From Alphaproteobacteria bacterium (GTDB lineage: Bacteria > Pseudomonadota > Alphaproteobacteria > RF32 > CAG-239): a DNA stretch of 64,000 nucleotides. Every line of letters starts with the position of its first letter. Position 1 is the first letter of the stretch. Location: positions 62,001-126,000 of the forward strand of contig JAQWBS010000002.1 in assembly GCA_028706255.1 (NCBI GenBank). Reading direction: 5' to 3'. The position numbers were made by a program, and so were the translations under genes. Shown here piece after piece: positions 44,648 to 54,596 of the stretch. A model generated the notes under the pieces. That model was not told the origin of the DNA and did no database searches. It saw only the letters and a program-made list of their open reading frames with translations.

Positions 44648-47600
44648 TTACCACGGATCTTTATATTTTAAGTTCGGGTCATTTAATCTGTCTGTATAAA
44701 TTGAGTTATTTTTTTCCGTAACTGATAAGTTTCCATTTTGATAACTCTTCAATTGGTCATAGTTTTTATCAACCAAGGCATTATTTCCAAATTCATCTCT
44801 GGTGAAATAGCAATAAACTGTTGCATAAGCTTCCATTTCGCCAGCAAGAACAGGGTAAAGGTTCCACATATATTTATTACCCTCATTATGCACAACATCT
44901 CCTTTAAAGGTTTCATAATATATACTTGGTTCTTCATCAACCCCATTTGACTTTTTTGTTCCATTATATTTATAGAGATTATATGGATAAATAAAACCCA
45001 TCATAACACTCCAACCTTTAAAGTTTTTGTCTGCACCATGTTCATAAACCCTGGTTCTCAAGTTCGTACTCTTTTGAAAATAATATGGTACTGGTTCAAA
45101 AGTTGGGTCTGCTGTGTGATATGGGTTTTGATCCAAGAAGTTAATTTGTTCAAAAGCATCAGATGCTGTATAGAAACCATCTCTCAACTGATTCCACACC
45201 ATTCCAGTTTGTGCCATAGAAAAGCCCAACGGCATAACGGTAATCACTTTTTGGTATCCTGGAGGACATTTTGGTGCAGGCACAACGCCGAGCCAAGCTG
45301 AAGCAAATTCACCTAAAGCTGCTGTCGCTGGTAATGAAGAGCCATACCCAAGAGGCGATGCAACACCCGTGCAAGATGATCCTGAACATGTCCAAATATT
45401 ACCTGCATTAATAGCGTCTTCACGATATGAGCTATCCACCACATAAATTCCTCTATTGATAAAGTCAGGCAAGATATCACTTAGTCTTGCACCACCACGA
45501 CTGGTCAGTTTAATATCGTGCATGACAGAGGTGTAGGCTGGATTGAGCATATACATATTATATTTTTCTGCTGCTGTAACTGTTCCAGAGCCATAATATT
45601 CATTAAAATCAAGAAACGCATTACTATCCATTGCTTTTTGTGCAACGAACATATCGCCTTTGATATACCCAATATCTGAACTACCATCTGCAAAAGATGG
45701 CTTGGTTATATTTGCCGTATTGTTTGAAGAAAGTTCAATCACACCTTTTCTTACATAAACAGCTCCTTTACCCTTACCATCAGCCGTATCAGCATAAACT
45801 GTATCTTTCATTGCACCTGATTGATCAACGTTGAAAATAACACTTTTTCCACTATCAAGAACTTTTAGGTCTGTATTTCCTTGCAACCATACCTGATTAC
45901 GGTTTACACCTGTTGTAGCGTGACTAGATTTATAAAGAGCCAGATTTCCATCACTTGTTGTATTCCCTGAGGCATCAATTGTTGGATTTACATCTAGTGT
46001 TATTCTTGTTGGAGAAACCTTCACGACACCGGCATTGGTAGCATTTCTTGCCTGCAATTCTGCTGCATCTCCTGGGCTATTAAGTCTTAATCTTGCATAT
46101 CTAGCTGATGTCAAAAAGCTTTGCATTGTTGAGGTATCATTATTAAGATTCATCAACTCATTTCCAGCACTGCTCAAAGCTCTGATTTGAGAGCTTGTTG
46201 TGCGGTGACGCATGGTGACATTACCATTTGCATCATCTGCAACTTCAAAAGGATATACTGTTCCGTTGAGCATTCCGGCTCTTAGTCCTTTCGCATAAGT
46301 ATAGCCTGCACGTTCAACGTTGAACACCCCTATATTATCTGTTGTTGTTGTTGCCCCAATCACAAATCTGTTCTGATCTGCATAAACTGTATATTGGTTA
46401 CGATCGTTGTTTGCGACATCATTTGTTCCAGCATAAAGTGAACCTGTATCAATTCTGTCTGTTTTTAAACGTCCCAATCTGAGGATACCTTTAATCCATG
46501 CATTTCCATTCACTGTCAATTTATAGCTTGTTGTGTCTGCCGCATTATAAGTTTTACCCACAACCGTATTTCCTGTTGCATCAACTGTAAATTCTTCGTT
46601 TGAGGCTTTGAAACTTCCATCTGCTGCCACTTTAAATTTCTCATCCGCAACATCAAGTGTTCCTTTGGCTTTTACGTTTGCATTTTCATCAACAACAAAT
46701 TTATCTGTTACCGCAGTGATTGTACCATTTTCACCAACAACAAATTTTTCTTCGGCTGCTGTCAATGTGCCTTTTGTTTTCAAATTAGCATTTTCGTCAA
46801 CAATAAATTCTCCAGCGGCTGCTTGTAATTTACCTTCAATATAGGCCCCTGCATTCGTTCCGCTAACCCAAAGTGCTTTTTCTTCCCAACCAGATTCTTT
46901 TTGACCATTAATTGGGCTACTATTTGCAGCGGTGATAATCATACGGTTAACATTTTCAATGTTTTGCCCAGTTTCAGGTGCATAACCCATCATCAAGGTT
47001 GTTTCCATTGTGTTAAGTTTGCCATTTTCTTTTTCTTCATGAACACGGTGCAAAACGTTGTCATAGTTTGCACGTCCAAAACTGATTGGTTGAGCTGATG
47101 TGGTGATGATGGACCCATTTTTTACGCCACTAATTCCGAGATTATTGTCAATATCGTCAATCTCCCACATTCCTTGAACGCCATAGGCATTTTGAACATC
47201 ATTTCCCTCACCATCCATGCCAGAATCAACATAACCACCATTTCCACCAATCATGGAAGCAATACGAGATGCTCTAATTTTCGGAAAATCTTCACCCTGA
47301 TTTGGCTGAGCGACCAAGAAGCCCGTTAAAACTCTCTTATTCTTCCCAACCCCTGTTCCTTCAACTTTTTTAATTGCCATCTTGTAGTTGCTATTAAAAA
47401 TTTTGTTTCCTTCAAGATTTCCGCTTGAATCTAAGAAACCATAAGGCAAGTAGTCGCAAAGGTGCTTAATGTTTACAACGACGGACTCGTCACCTGTGCT
47501 GTCAAATGAACTATAATCCACAGATGAAGCCCCATTACATTCATTTTCAATGGTGTTTCCTGCCACAATTTCCGAATAGTTATCTTGAATATATTCATCA

Positions 47601-47779
47601 ACAGCTCTCACAAGCGTTCTCATTTGAGCTGCTGCATTCACGTCTTGAATTTCTGTGTTTCTTTCTGCGGCTTTTTTGTAAACAACAGGAGTTACCATGG
47701 AGATTAAGCCTAGCATTGCTAAAGCTTCAACCATCATACTTCCCAGTTCTCCTAATGTCGATTTTTTGTGTATTTTCAT
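44648..47779 (-). CDS. Giant pilin-like protein with fibre-type body
   Basis: 1043 residues. The N-terminus has a short basic leader, then G13|SMMVE with Glu at mature position 5 and a hydrophobic helix (ALAMLGLISMVTPVVYKK), the prepilin peptidase pattern; NAAAQMRTLVRAVDEYIQ continues the pilin helix. This start resembles PilV/shufflon-type pseudopilins. Residues about 318-406 hold five repeats of an F-x-V-D-E-N-A/G motif, then a long stranded body (400-800) and a cysteine-bearing C-terminal domain (APKCPPGYQKV, VYCYFTRD). Ordinary pilins have 120-200 residues. It starts after a neat AGGGAGA site 12 bp behind the minor-pilin gene. Likely a tip adhesin of a type IV pilus or secretion pilus; no assembly genes are nearby. 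Confidence 0.8.
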   Translation of the reverse strand: MKIHKKSTLGELGSMMVEALAMLGLISMVTPVVYKKAAERNTEIQDVNAAAQMRTLVRAVDEYIQDNYSEIVAGNTIENECNGASSVDYSSFDSTGDESVVVNIKHLCDYLPYGFLDSSGNLEGNKIFNSNYKMAIKKVEGTGVGKNKRVLTGFLVAQPNQGEDFPKIRASRIASMIGGNGGYVDSGMDGEGNDVQNAYGVQGMWEIDDIDNNLGISGVKNGSIITTSAQPISFGRANYDNVLHRVHEEKENGKLNTMETTLMMGYAPETGQNIENVNRMIITAANSSPINGQKESGWEEKALWVSGTNAGAYIEGKLQAAAGEFIVDENANLKTKGTLTAAEEKFVVGENGTITAVTDKFVVDENANVKAKGTLDVADEKFKVAADGSFKASNEEFTVDATGNTVVGKTYNAADTTSYKLTVNGNAWIKGILRLGRLKTDRIDTGSLYAGTNDVANNDRNQYTVYADQNRFVIGATTTTDNIGVFNVERAGYTYAKGLRAGMLNGTVYPFEVADDANGNVTMRHRTTSSQIRALSSAGNELMNLNNDTSTMQSFLTSARYARLRLNSPGDAAELQARNATNAGVVKVSPTRITLDVNPTIDASGNTTSDGNLALYKSSHATTGVNRNQVWLQGNTDLKVLDSGKSVIFNVDQSGAMKDTVYADTADGKGKGAVYVRKGVIELSSNNTANITKPSFADGSSDIGYIKGDMFVAQKAMDSNAFLDFNEYYGSGTVTAAEKYNMYMLNPAYTSVMHDIKLTSRGGARLSDILPDFINRGIYVVDSSYREDAINAGNIWTCSGSSCTGVASPLGYGSSLPATAALGEFASAWLGVVPAPKCPPGYQKVITVMPLGFSMAQTGMVWNQLRDGFYTASDAFEQINFLDQNPYHTADPTFEPVPYYFQKSTNLRTRVYEHGADKNFKGWSVMMGFIYPYNLYKYNGTKKSNGVDEEPSIYYETFKGDVVHNEGNKYMWNLYPVLAGEMEAYATVYCYFTRDEFGNNALVDKNYDQLKSYQNGNLSVTEKNNSIYTDRLNDPNLKYKDPW

Positions 47780-47791
47780 GGTTTTATCTCC

Positions 47792-48547
47792 CTAATTACT
47801 CAGTCTTGTCATATATGCCAAACAAGCATTACACGAGTTTTCATTCAATTCCCCTTCTTCGCCTGTTCGTAAATCGCCACAATATTCGCTGAAGGAAACG
47901 GTTGAATTAAATTGTTTTTCTTTGATGATATAGTTTGGAACAGAAATGACGTCAAAAACTTTTGTCTTAATTCCCATATCCGAATCGAAATTATTATCTT
48001 TTGAAGCTTTTTCTTCATCTGATAAATAAGCAGTATAACCAATATTTAAGCCATAATTTGAAGAAGTTCGTAAAACTTTAAGAAAATCTGTGCTCAGTTC
48101 CTTTGTATATGGATTTCTAAATTTCTGAGGCACACAACCAAAGCTGATGAGATAAACCTGAGCTCTATCATTTCCACAACAGCTCACAGGGTTTCCCGAA
48201 TTGCAGCCCACAGGAAGTTCAGAAGCTGTTTTATCATCTTTATCTAAACAATAGATAATGCTACGATATGTTCCGTCTGTCATATAATCTTTGAATCCGT
48301 AAGGCATAAATGCTTTAACATCTTCATAAGTTAATTCCCCTGGAACATAAGAAACTGTTCTGACACCATCTTCAACTTTTAAGTTAGCATCGGCATATCT
48401 TTCTGCCGCCTCATGTTGGGCGATTAATTTTGTTACAGTAGGTTCAATTTTTGCGGTCGCATAAATATCTTTCATATCCTCACGGACTGAAAGATTAAAC
48501 GAATATATGGCAACCATAAAAGTTGCTAAAATGACCCAAATATACAT
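47792..48547 (-). CDS. Minor pilin-like protein preceding the giant pseudopilin
   Basis: 251 residues. A hydrophobic start (MYIWVILATFMVAIYSF) is followed by a helix (MKDIYATAKIEPTVTKLIAQ) as in pilins, but there is no leader or Gly/Glu cleavage site, so it may be a membrane-anchored partner. Nine or so cysteines lie in the second half (e.g. VGCNSGNPVSCCGN, NSCNACLAYM), suggesting disulfides in the periplasm. An AAAGGTG site precedes ATG. It is the first gene of the three-gene operon and is divergent from fliL. Confidence 0.72.
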   Translation of the reverse strand: MYIWVILATFMVAIYSFNLSVREDMKDIYATAKIEPTVTKLIAQHEAAERYADANLKVEDGVRTVSYVPGELTYEDVKAFMPYGFKDYMTDGTYRSIIYCLDKDDKTASELPVGCNSGNPVSCCGNDRAQVYLISFGCVPQKFRNPYTKELSTDFLKVLRTSSNYGLNIGYTAYLSDEEKASKDNNFDSDMGIKTKVFDVISVPNYIIKEKQFNSTVSFSEYCGDLRTGEEGELNENSCNACLAYMTRLSN

Positions 48548-48830
48548 TTTTTATCACCTTTAACGTGTAATAAAACTGTTTCACATTACTAAAATCTTAG
48601 CATAGTCTTCTTAATTTTACTATTCTAACTTATTTCTAAACCTTAAAATTAACATTACTGTAACAATAAAACTGGCGAGAGAATATCATAAAGCAATAAA
48701 TTAAACGTTAAAATTCGGCTTTTTTTACATTTTCTGCAAAGTTTCTTTTAATAACTAAGTTTTTAGTGTTTCTTTATTTAAAAAATATTATAAAATACAA
48801 AGAAAATTATATTGTCCGGAGTTTATTCAA

Positions 48831-49379
48831 ATGAGTAATTTCAACGACCTCGATAATGAGGAAGAAGTTGTCACAAAAAAAGAGACTGATCCTAAGAAAA
48901 AAAAGCTTATGATGATTGTAACCGTTGCCCTAATCGTTCTGATTGGGGGAATTGTTGGTATCTTTGTGGCATCTAATCGTGAAGGAAACACGAATGAGAA
49001 CTATGATGTTGTCGAAGTAACTTCTCTGGCAGAGGGTGATGTTTCTAAAAGCAACCCCAATCAAACGGAAACGCTTGTTTTATTTGACCTACCAGAGGTG
49101 AACACGCAAATTGGCAATGCCATCACTGGCATGGGCAACCTTCGTCTTTCGCTGAACATTGAATTTGCTCAAACAGCTGACGTGAAGAGGATTGAAGCTT
49201 TGACTCCTAAAATTTTAGACACCATCATCTCTCACACGTCTGCACTCACCTATGATGAAATTACTGGAGCTCAGGGCTTATATTTCTTGAGAGAGGAACT
49301 CTTGTTCAGAATTAATACAATTACAGACCCTGTGAAAATTTATAATTTGAACTTTAAAAATATTGAACTTATTAGATAA
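48831..49379 (+). CDS. fliL: Flagellar basal body-associated protein FliL
   Basis: 182 residues: acidic/charged cytoplasmic tail, one membrane helix (about 25-47), and a periplasmic domain with NLRLSLNIEFAQTADVKRIE, PKILDTIISHTSALTYDEI and a YNLNFKNIELIR end, the FliL pattern. FliL surrounds the stator and supports motor torque. A CCGGAG site precedes it and it leads the motor operon. Confidence 0.9.
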   Translation: MSNFNDLDNEEEVVTKKETDPKKKKLMMIVTVALIVLIGGIVGIFVASNREGNTNENYDVVEVTSLAEGDVSKSNPNQTETLVLFDLPEVNTQIGNAITGMGNLRLSLNIEFAQTADVKRIEALTPKILDTIISHTSALTYDEITGAQGLYFLREELLFRINTITDPVKIYNLNFKNIELIR

Positions 49380-49390
49380 GGACGCAAAAA

Positions 49391-50476
49391 GTGGCCAAAG
49401 ATAATGACATAAATGATACTGAAAATAAAAGCGCTGAGGAAACCTCTAATTGGGCAGATATGATTAATGTTCGTGAAAGTGCTGCAACTTCCGCTGGAAG
49501 CTCAGAAGATTTTGACGAATCTAAAGTTCTGAACCAAGATGAAATTGACACACTTTTTGGCAGAACCAGTGGAAAAAATGACTATATCCTAACAACTGGG
49601 GTGAAAGCCATTTTGAACTCTTCTCTTGCATCTTATGAACGTTTGCCGATGCTAGATATTGTCTTCGACCGCCTTGTTCGTCTGATTGCGACCTCTTTGC
49701 GTAATCTCACACAGGATAACGTTGAAGTTTCTCTTGAACATGTCGTTTCAACCAGATTTGGTGAATATTTAGACTCTCTCACCTTGCCAACCCTGCTTTC
49801 TGTGTTCCGTGCTGAGGAATGGGATAACTATGGGTTAATGTCTGCTGATTCTGATTTAGTCTATTCTATGGTTGATGTTTTGCTTGGTGGCAGAAGAGGC
49901 ACCGCCGCTATTCGCATCGAAGGCAGACCATACACCACAATTGAAATCAACTTAATGCGTGAAATGGTCGACCTCATCATTTCTGACCTTTCTATGGCTT
50001 TTGACCCTGTTGTTCCAATTAACTTCAGCAACGAGAGACTGGAAACAAATCCTCGCTTTGCAGCCATTACTCGTTTATCAAACCCTGTTGTCGTTGCTAA
50101 AATCCGTGTGGACATGGAAGATCGTGGTGGAAAAATTGATATTGTTGTTCCATATACGACCCTTGCTCCAGCAAAAGAAATTTTGCAACAACTCTTTATT
50201 GGAGAGAGATATGGCTATGACACAACTTGGGAAAACTATCTTGCTGAACGCATTTGGAATACAGAAGTTGAGGTTGATGCTTTGCTACAAGAAAAGGAAA
50301 TTTCTTTATCCGAAATTTCTAAATGGCAAGTTGGTTCTTTTCTTCCGCTTGACATTTCACCCCATGAAGATGTAAACATCTATTGCGGTGACATTCCGCT
50401 TTTCCGTGGCACAATGGGACGTAAGGGAGAGAATGTCGTCATCAAACTCAAAGGAAAGGCCATTAAAGATGAGTAG
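49391..50476 (+). CDS. fliM: Flagellar motor switch protein FliM
   Basis: 361 residues from a GTG start. An N-terminal SKVLNQDEIDTLFGRT-like element (CheY-P binding region: LNQDEIDTLF), the CheC-like middle domain (YERLPMLDIVFDRLVRLIAT, SNPVVVAKIRVDMEDRGGKI), and the SPOA C-terminal domain (LPLDISPHEDVNIYCGDIPL). FliM is the C-ring protein that binds phosphorylated CheY and sets rotation direction. Its last 8 bp overlap the next gene. Confidence 0.95.
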   Translation: MAKDNDINDTENKSAEETSNWADMINVRESAATSAGSSEDFDESKVLNQDEIDTLFGRTSGKNDYILTTGVKAILNSSLASYERLPMLDIVFDRLVRLIATSLRNLTQDNVEVSLEHVVSTRFGEYLDSLTLPTLLSVFRAEEWDNYGLMSADSDLVYSMVDVLLGGRRGTAAIRIEGRPYTTIEINLMREMVDLIISDLSMAFDPVVPINFSNERLETNPRFAAITRLSNPVVVAKIRVDMEDRGGKIDIVVPYTTLAPAKEILQQLFIGERYGYDTTWENYLAERIWNTEVEVDALLQEKEISLSEISKWQVGSFLPLDISPHEDVNIYCGDIPLFRGTMGRKGENVVIKLKGKAIKDE

Positions 50477-50900
50477 TTTAGAATTCATCATCAATCTGAC
50501 AATTATCGGTCTTTTAATTCCGACAATTATGTATGTTTATAAACTAAATAAAAACTTAAGCATTCTCAGAGAAAATCAAAGCAGTTTCGCAAAATTGATT
50601 GAAGCCCTCAATGATGCAACTTTTAAAGCGGAAAACAGCATTCCAAAACTCAAATCTTTAACGATGAATTCTTCCGAAAACTTGAAAGAAGTTGTTGAGA
50701 ATGCTAATGTCCTTAAAGATGATTTATTATTCATTAATCAACGAGCTAATAATTTAGCAGATAGATTAGAAACAATCATTAAAGAAAACAGAAACCTACC
50801 AGAGAGCAAGAAAAGTGGTTCACACGAATTTGACGCTCAAGAAATTGAACGTTCAGAGGCGGAAACAGAACTCCTCAAAGCTCTAAGATCAATTAAGTGA
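50469..50900 (+). CDS. DUF6468-type protein of the fliM-motE cluster
   Basis: The start at 50469 overlaps the fliM stop. 143 residues with an N-terminal membrane helix (about 6-24) and a long coiled coil (SSFAKLIEALNDATFKAENS, NLKEVVENANVLKDDLLF). In alphaproteobacteria a protein of this layout (DUF6468) sits between fliM and motE. Its role is unknown; position and topology suggest a motor accessory protein. Confidence 0.75.
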   Translation: MSSLEFIINLTIIGLLIPTIMYVYKLNKNLSILRENQSSFAKLIEALNDATFKAENSIPKLKSLTMNSSENLKEVVENANVLKDDLLFINQRANNLADRLETIIKENRNLPESKKSGSHEFDAQEIERSEAETELLKALRSIK

Positions 50901-50907
50901 TGTGACC

Positions 50908-51564
50908 ATGAGAAACCAAATACCACAAAAGAAAATGAAAAAAAACTTTAGGATTTTACCTATCTTTATCTTTTTTGCGTTTTTGATGCTATCAATTCGC
51001 ATTAATAATGTTTTTGACTCCCTTCATGAAAAGCAAGAGAGAATTACTTTCGTTTCTCAATCTATTGCTGAAAATAAAGGAGCTAAAGAAGAAGATGAGC
51101 TTGGAAAAATTCTTGATAAGAATGAAAAAACAGCTCTTCTTTCTCCTGATTCAGCCCAAACAGTTGCATCTAACTCAGAAGTTAAAATTTTACAAGAACT
51201 TGCTGAACGTAGAGAAGCTTTGGAAGTGAGAAGTAGAGAAATTGATAAGAAAGCCATTCAACTTAAAGTGACCGAAGAGCAAATTGAACAAAAACTTAGT
51301 CAACTTAAGCAATATGAACAAAAATTATATAGCTTAATGAAAGACTATGATGAACATGAAAAAGAAAAAATTAATTCTCTCGTCAAACTTTATTCAACCA
51401 TGAAACCAAAAGATGCCGCAAGAATTTTTGACACAATGGATATTGATATTGTCGTGGCTTTGTTGAAAGAGATGAAACCTTCAACATCTTCTGCCATTTT
51501 GTCGCAAATGGACGTGAAGAAAACACAACTAGTGACAAATAGACTTATTGGAAACGAAATTTAG
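50908..51564 (+). CDS. MotE-like flagellar motor chaperone/accessory protein
   Basis: 218 residues from the ATG; a GTG two codons earlier is possible. One membrane helix (about 15-33), a long periplasmic coiled coil (VTEEQIEQKLSQLKQYEQKL) and a C-terminal MgtE-N-like helical domain (YSTMKPKDAARIFDTMDIDI, VALLKEMKPSTSSAILSQM). This is the MotE pattern; MotE in alphaproteobacteria helps stabilise MotC and the stator. Cotranscribed with fliM. Confidence 0.85.
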   Translation: MRNQIPQKKMKKNFRILPIFIFFAFLMLSIRINNVFDSLHEKQERITFVSQSIAENKGAKEEDELGKILDKNEKTALLSPDSAQTVASNSEVKILQELAERREALEVRSREIDKKAIQLKVTEEQIEQKLSQLKQYEQKLYSLMKDYDEHEKEKINSLVKLYSTMKPKDAARIFDTMDIDIVVALLKEMKPSTSSAILSQMDVKKTQLVTNRLIGNEI

Positions 51565-51613
51565 TCGAGTAATTGAATTGTACAAAGAGGCAAAAAGAAA
51601 TAAGTTTTTTTTG

Positions 51614-54595
51614 ATGAAGCGATTTTTTATATCGCTCTTTGTTTTATGCCTTTTCACAGCTACCACACATGCGAAAACAGCAAAAAATGACATTGAGCTC
51701 ACTTTTGGCATCCATAATGACTTTGACCGTTTTGTTTTTAAATATCCAGAAAACAAACCTAATTATCAAATTACAACGCTCAATAATTCAACCTCGATTG
51801 TTTTTGATGGCGAGTTTGATATCAAAAGCCGAGATTTAATCAATTATCCTCGCCATAAATTTATTCGCAATGAACTTTTAGATAATGGGCAAACCAGATT
51901 TATCATTCCAGCTGGAAAGCTCAAGAGTTTTGAGATGAATGATGAGAAAAAGATTGTGATTGATGTGCAATCTCACCAACGCTTTGAGAAAACACCACCA
52001 ACCACATCTTTTGTGATTAATGAAATTAAGGTAATCGAAAAGAAACCTCAACAAATTACAGAAGCCAAGGAAACAATTGAATCTTCTCAAGAAATTGAGC
52101 AAAAGCCAGCTTTAAGTACTGAACAAGAAGTTACTACTGAACCAATTTCTCATGAAAACTTAGACGTTAAAATTGAAAGTTATGAGAATGGTCGTTCCGA
52201 TAATAACGCTTTAATTGGTTTTTTGGGAAATAAAAACAGGAAATCTGTTAGCTTGAGTTTTTCATGGTCTGACCGTGTAAGCATGGCTGCTTTTGTGAAA
52301 AATGATTATTTATGGTTAGCATTTGACAAGGCAAAATCGATTAACACACAAGAAATTGCTGACCTCACGAAGGGATTTCTTTATGACATTGTGCAATTAC
52401 CTCATCCAACAGCAACCGTCTTACGTTTAAAACTCAGAGAAAATATTTATCCATCTGTTCGTAAGGAAGGTTTACTTTGGGTTGTGGATTTATTCAATCA
52501 AGAAATTAAGCCAAAAATTAGAAACCTAGAAATGCAAATTAGCTATGCAGCAAAAAACCATGCCTATTTGTTTGTGCCAACCAATAATGCTGGCGATGTC
52601 ATCATGACATTTGATCCTGAAACAGGTGATATTTTAATGATGGCACCAATTTTTATGCCATATATTGGTGTTTCAAAAGCTTATCGTTATCCTGAATTTG
52701 ACGTTTTACGCTCTTTACAAGGGTTTGTTGTTGAACCTTTTGCAGATGATATTTTGCTGACAAGAAATAATAGTGGGCTAACCATTAAGGCCATCGACCG
52801 TGGACTTAATGTTTCCCCAAATATTGACCTTTTGAAAAAGCAAACTTCTCTCTTACAGCAGAAAGATTGGATTAAAAAGTTGGCAGATGATTTACCCATT
52901 GGGTTGACTTATGAAAATTATTTGACCACCACTGCAGAATTAATGGATAAAATTACCAGAGCTTCTGAAGAAGAAAAAAATGCCAGACGCTTAGAATTAG
53001 CTAAATTTTATAATGCAAAAGGACTAGGCACAGAAGCCATGGGTATTTTGCAAGAAATTATTAAGTCTGACAGCAAATTTGCTGCAAGAGAAGATGTGCA
53101 TGGACAATTAGGAATTGCTTATTTCTTAACCCAAAGATATGAAGATGCCATTCAAGAGTTTTCTTTTGGAAAGCTTTCCGAACTTAATGAGGCTCACTTT
53201 TGGAAAACCTTATGTTTAGCGGCTCTTGAGCCAGATGCAAAACAACATAATAAACTTATCGCTTCTTTTACACCTGTCATTCGAGAATATCCTGACGAAT
53301 TAAGGCTTCATGTAGCAATGATTGGAGTTGAAGCGGCCGTAACAGCAGGTGATGATGTGACAGCTCAAACCTTCATTGATATTATTCAATCTTTAAATAC
53401 AAAAAGAAAAATTGGAGCTTTCTTAGATTATTGGAGTTTTGAGATTCTCTCCATTCAGGGATATTCACAAACAGCAATGCTCAGGCTTAAATCAGCAACC
53501 CTCAGCACGTCTTCAAAATATTCTGCTTATGCACGAAAAAAGCTTATTATGCTTGATTATAAGTCTGGCAAAGCAACAAAACTAGAAGCCATTAATGAGC
53601 TGGAGCGCTTGAAATATGTTTGGGGAGAGAGGTCCTTCCGCATTTCCCTTTTGGAAGATTTGTATGATATTTACATCTCAACAGGTGATTATTATAATGC
53701 TTTGGAAAATATGAAATCTTTACGAGCATTATATCCTGATGACCAAAAAGACAGGCTCACTTTGCAGATGGTTTCCATTTTCGAAAACATTTTCATCAAT
53801 AACAATGCAGGTAACTTAACTCCTATTCAAGCTTTAGCGCTGTTCAATGACTTTGAGTGGTTAACACCACAGAGTGAATATTACAACCAAATCATTATTA
53901 ATTTGTCTGACCGCTTAGTTTCTGTTGATTTATTGGCACGTGCAGATAATTTGCTCAGAAAATATGTTGGTGATAAAAATATCCCTGTGCAAGACAGAGC
54001 CCTTATTGGTGCACGCTTAGCCTTGATTAATATTTTTAATGGGCAATATAATGATGCGCTCAGATTTTTGGATATGACGCAAGATGACTCTCTTTCTGAA
54101 CTCATCTCATCTCAGAGAAGAATTATCCGTGCTAAGGCGCTCATTGGCACAGAGAAATATAATGAAGCCATTGAACTTTTAGAAGCTGATAAAAGCCATA
54201 ATGCTGAGGTGATAAAGACTGACCTCTATTGGCGAACAGGGCAATGGTCCTTGGCGGCTGATGGACTGAAGAAGCTCATTACCTTGCCTAAAGAAGGTGA
54301 AAAGATGACAGATGGACAGGCTTCCACTATCATTGACTGGGTTACAGCTCTAAGAAAAGCTAAAAAAGACAGTGTTGTTGTTCTCGCAAGACATAAATTT
54401 TTACCATACTTCAAAGAAAGTAAATATTATAGTGCGTTTAACATTTTAACGAACTCAGTTGAAGAAAATGAAATAGACATTAAAAATCTTAATAATTTCA
54501 TTAAAGATGTTGATAAATTCAGGGACTTTGCCAGAACATATAATGAAGCTTTAGGAAGCAATAGCTACATTGAAGCGGGAACAGAGACAAAGTAA
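51614..54595 (+). CDS. Large secreted TPR-repeat protein of the motor operon
   Basis: The ATG at 51614 begins a signal peptide ([20 protein letters not shown]); a longer frame would run back into motE. The 993-residue protein has an N-terminal beta-rich region ([15 protein letters not shown]), an acidic/Gln linker at about 145-180, and a C-terminal half rich in TPR-like helical pairs ([59 protein letters not shown]). It lies in the motor operon and its stop is 1 bp before uvrB. A periplasmic motor or flagellar assembly scaffold is plausible; similar genes occur in this position in Rhodospirillales-type clusters as far as I recall. Confidence 0.8.
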   Translation: MKRFFISLFVLCLFTATTHAKTAKNDIELTFGIHNDFDRFVFKYPENKPNYQITTLNNSTSIVFDGEFDIKSRDLINYPRHKFIRNELLDNGQTRFIIPAGKLKSFEMNDEKKIVIDVQSHQRFEKTPPTTSFVINEIKVIEKKPQQITEAKETIESSQEIEQKPALSTEQEVTTEPISHENLDVKIESYENGRSDNNALIGFLGNKNRKSVSLSFSWSDRVSMAAFVKNDYLWLAFDKAKSINTQEIADLTKGFLYDIVQLPHPTATVLRLKLRENIYPSVRKEGLLWVVDLFNQEIKPKIRNLEMQISYAAKNHAYLFVPTNNAGDVIMTFDPETGDILMMAPIFMPYIGVSKAYRYPEFDVLRSLQGFVVEPFADDILLTRNNSGLTIKAIDRGLNVSPNIDLLKKQTSLLQQKDWIKKLADDLPIGLTYENYLTTTAELMDKITRASEEEKNARRLELAKFYNAKGLGTEAMGILQEIIKSDSKFAAREDVHGQLGIAYFLTQRYEDAIQEFSFGKLSELNEAHFWKTLCLAALEPDAKQHNKLIASFTPVIREYPDELRLHVAMIGVEAAVTAGDDVTAQTFIDIIQSLNTKRKIGAFLDYWSFEILSIQGYSQTAMLRLKSATLSTSSKYSAYARKKLIMLDYKSGKATKLEAINELERLKYVWGERSFRISLLEDLYDIYISTGDYYNALENMKSLRALYPDDQKDRLTLQMVSIFENIFINNNAGNLTPIQALALFNDFEWLTPQSEYYNQIIINLSDRLVSVDLLARADNLLRKYVGDKNIPVQDRALIGARLALINIFNGQYNDALRFLDMTQDDSLSELISSQRRIIRAKALIGTEKYNEAIELLEADKSHNAEVIKTDLYWRTGQWSLAADGLKKLITLPKEGEKMTDGQASTIIDWVTALRKAKKDSVVVLARHKFLPYFKESKYYSAFNILTNSVEENEIDIKNLNNFIKDVDKFRDFARTYNEALGSNSYIEAGTETK

Positions 54596-54596
54596 G

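Noticed and set aside
46560-46825. CRISPR-like repeats in this segment
   Set aside because: The repetition is at protein level inside an open coding frame, with variable DNA and no uniform spacers.
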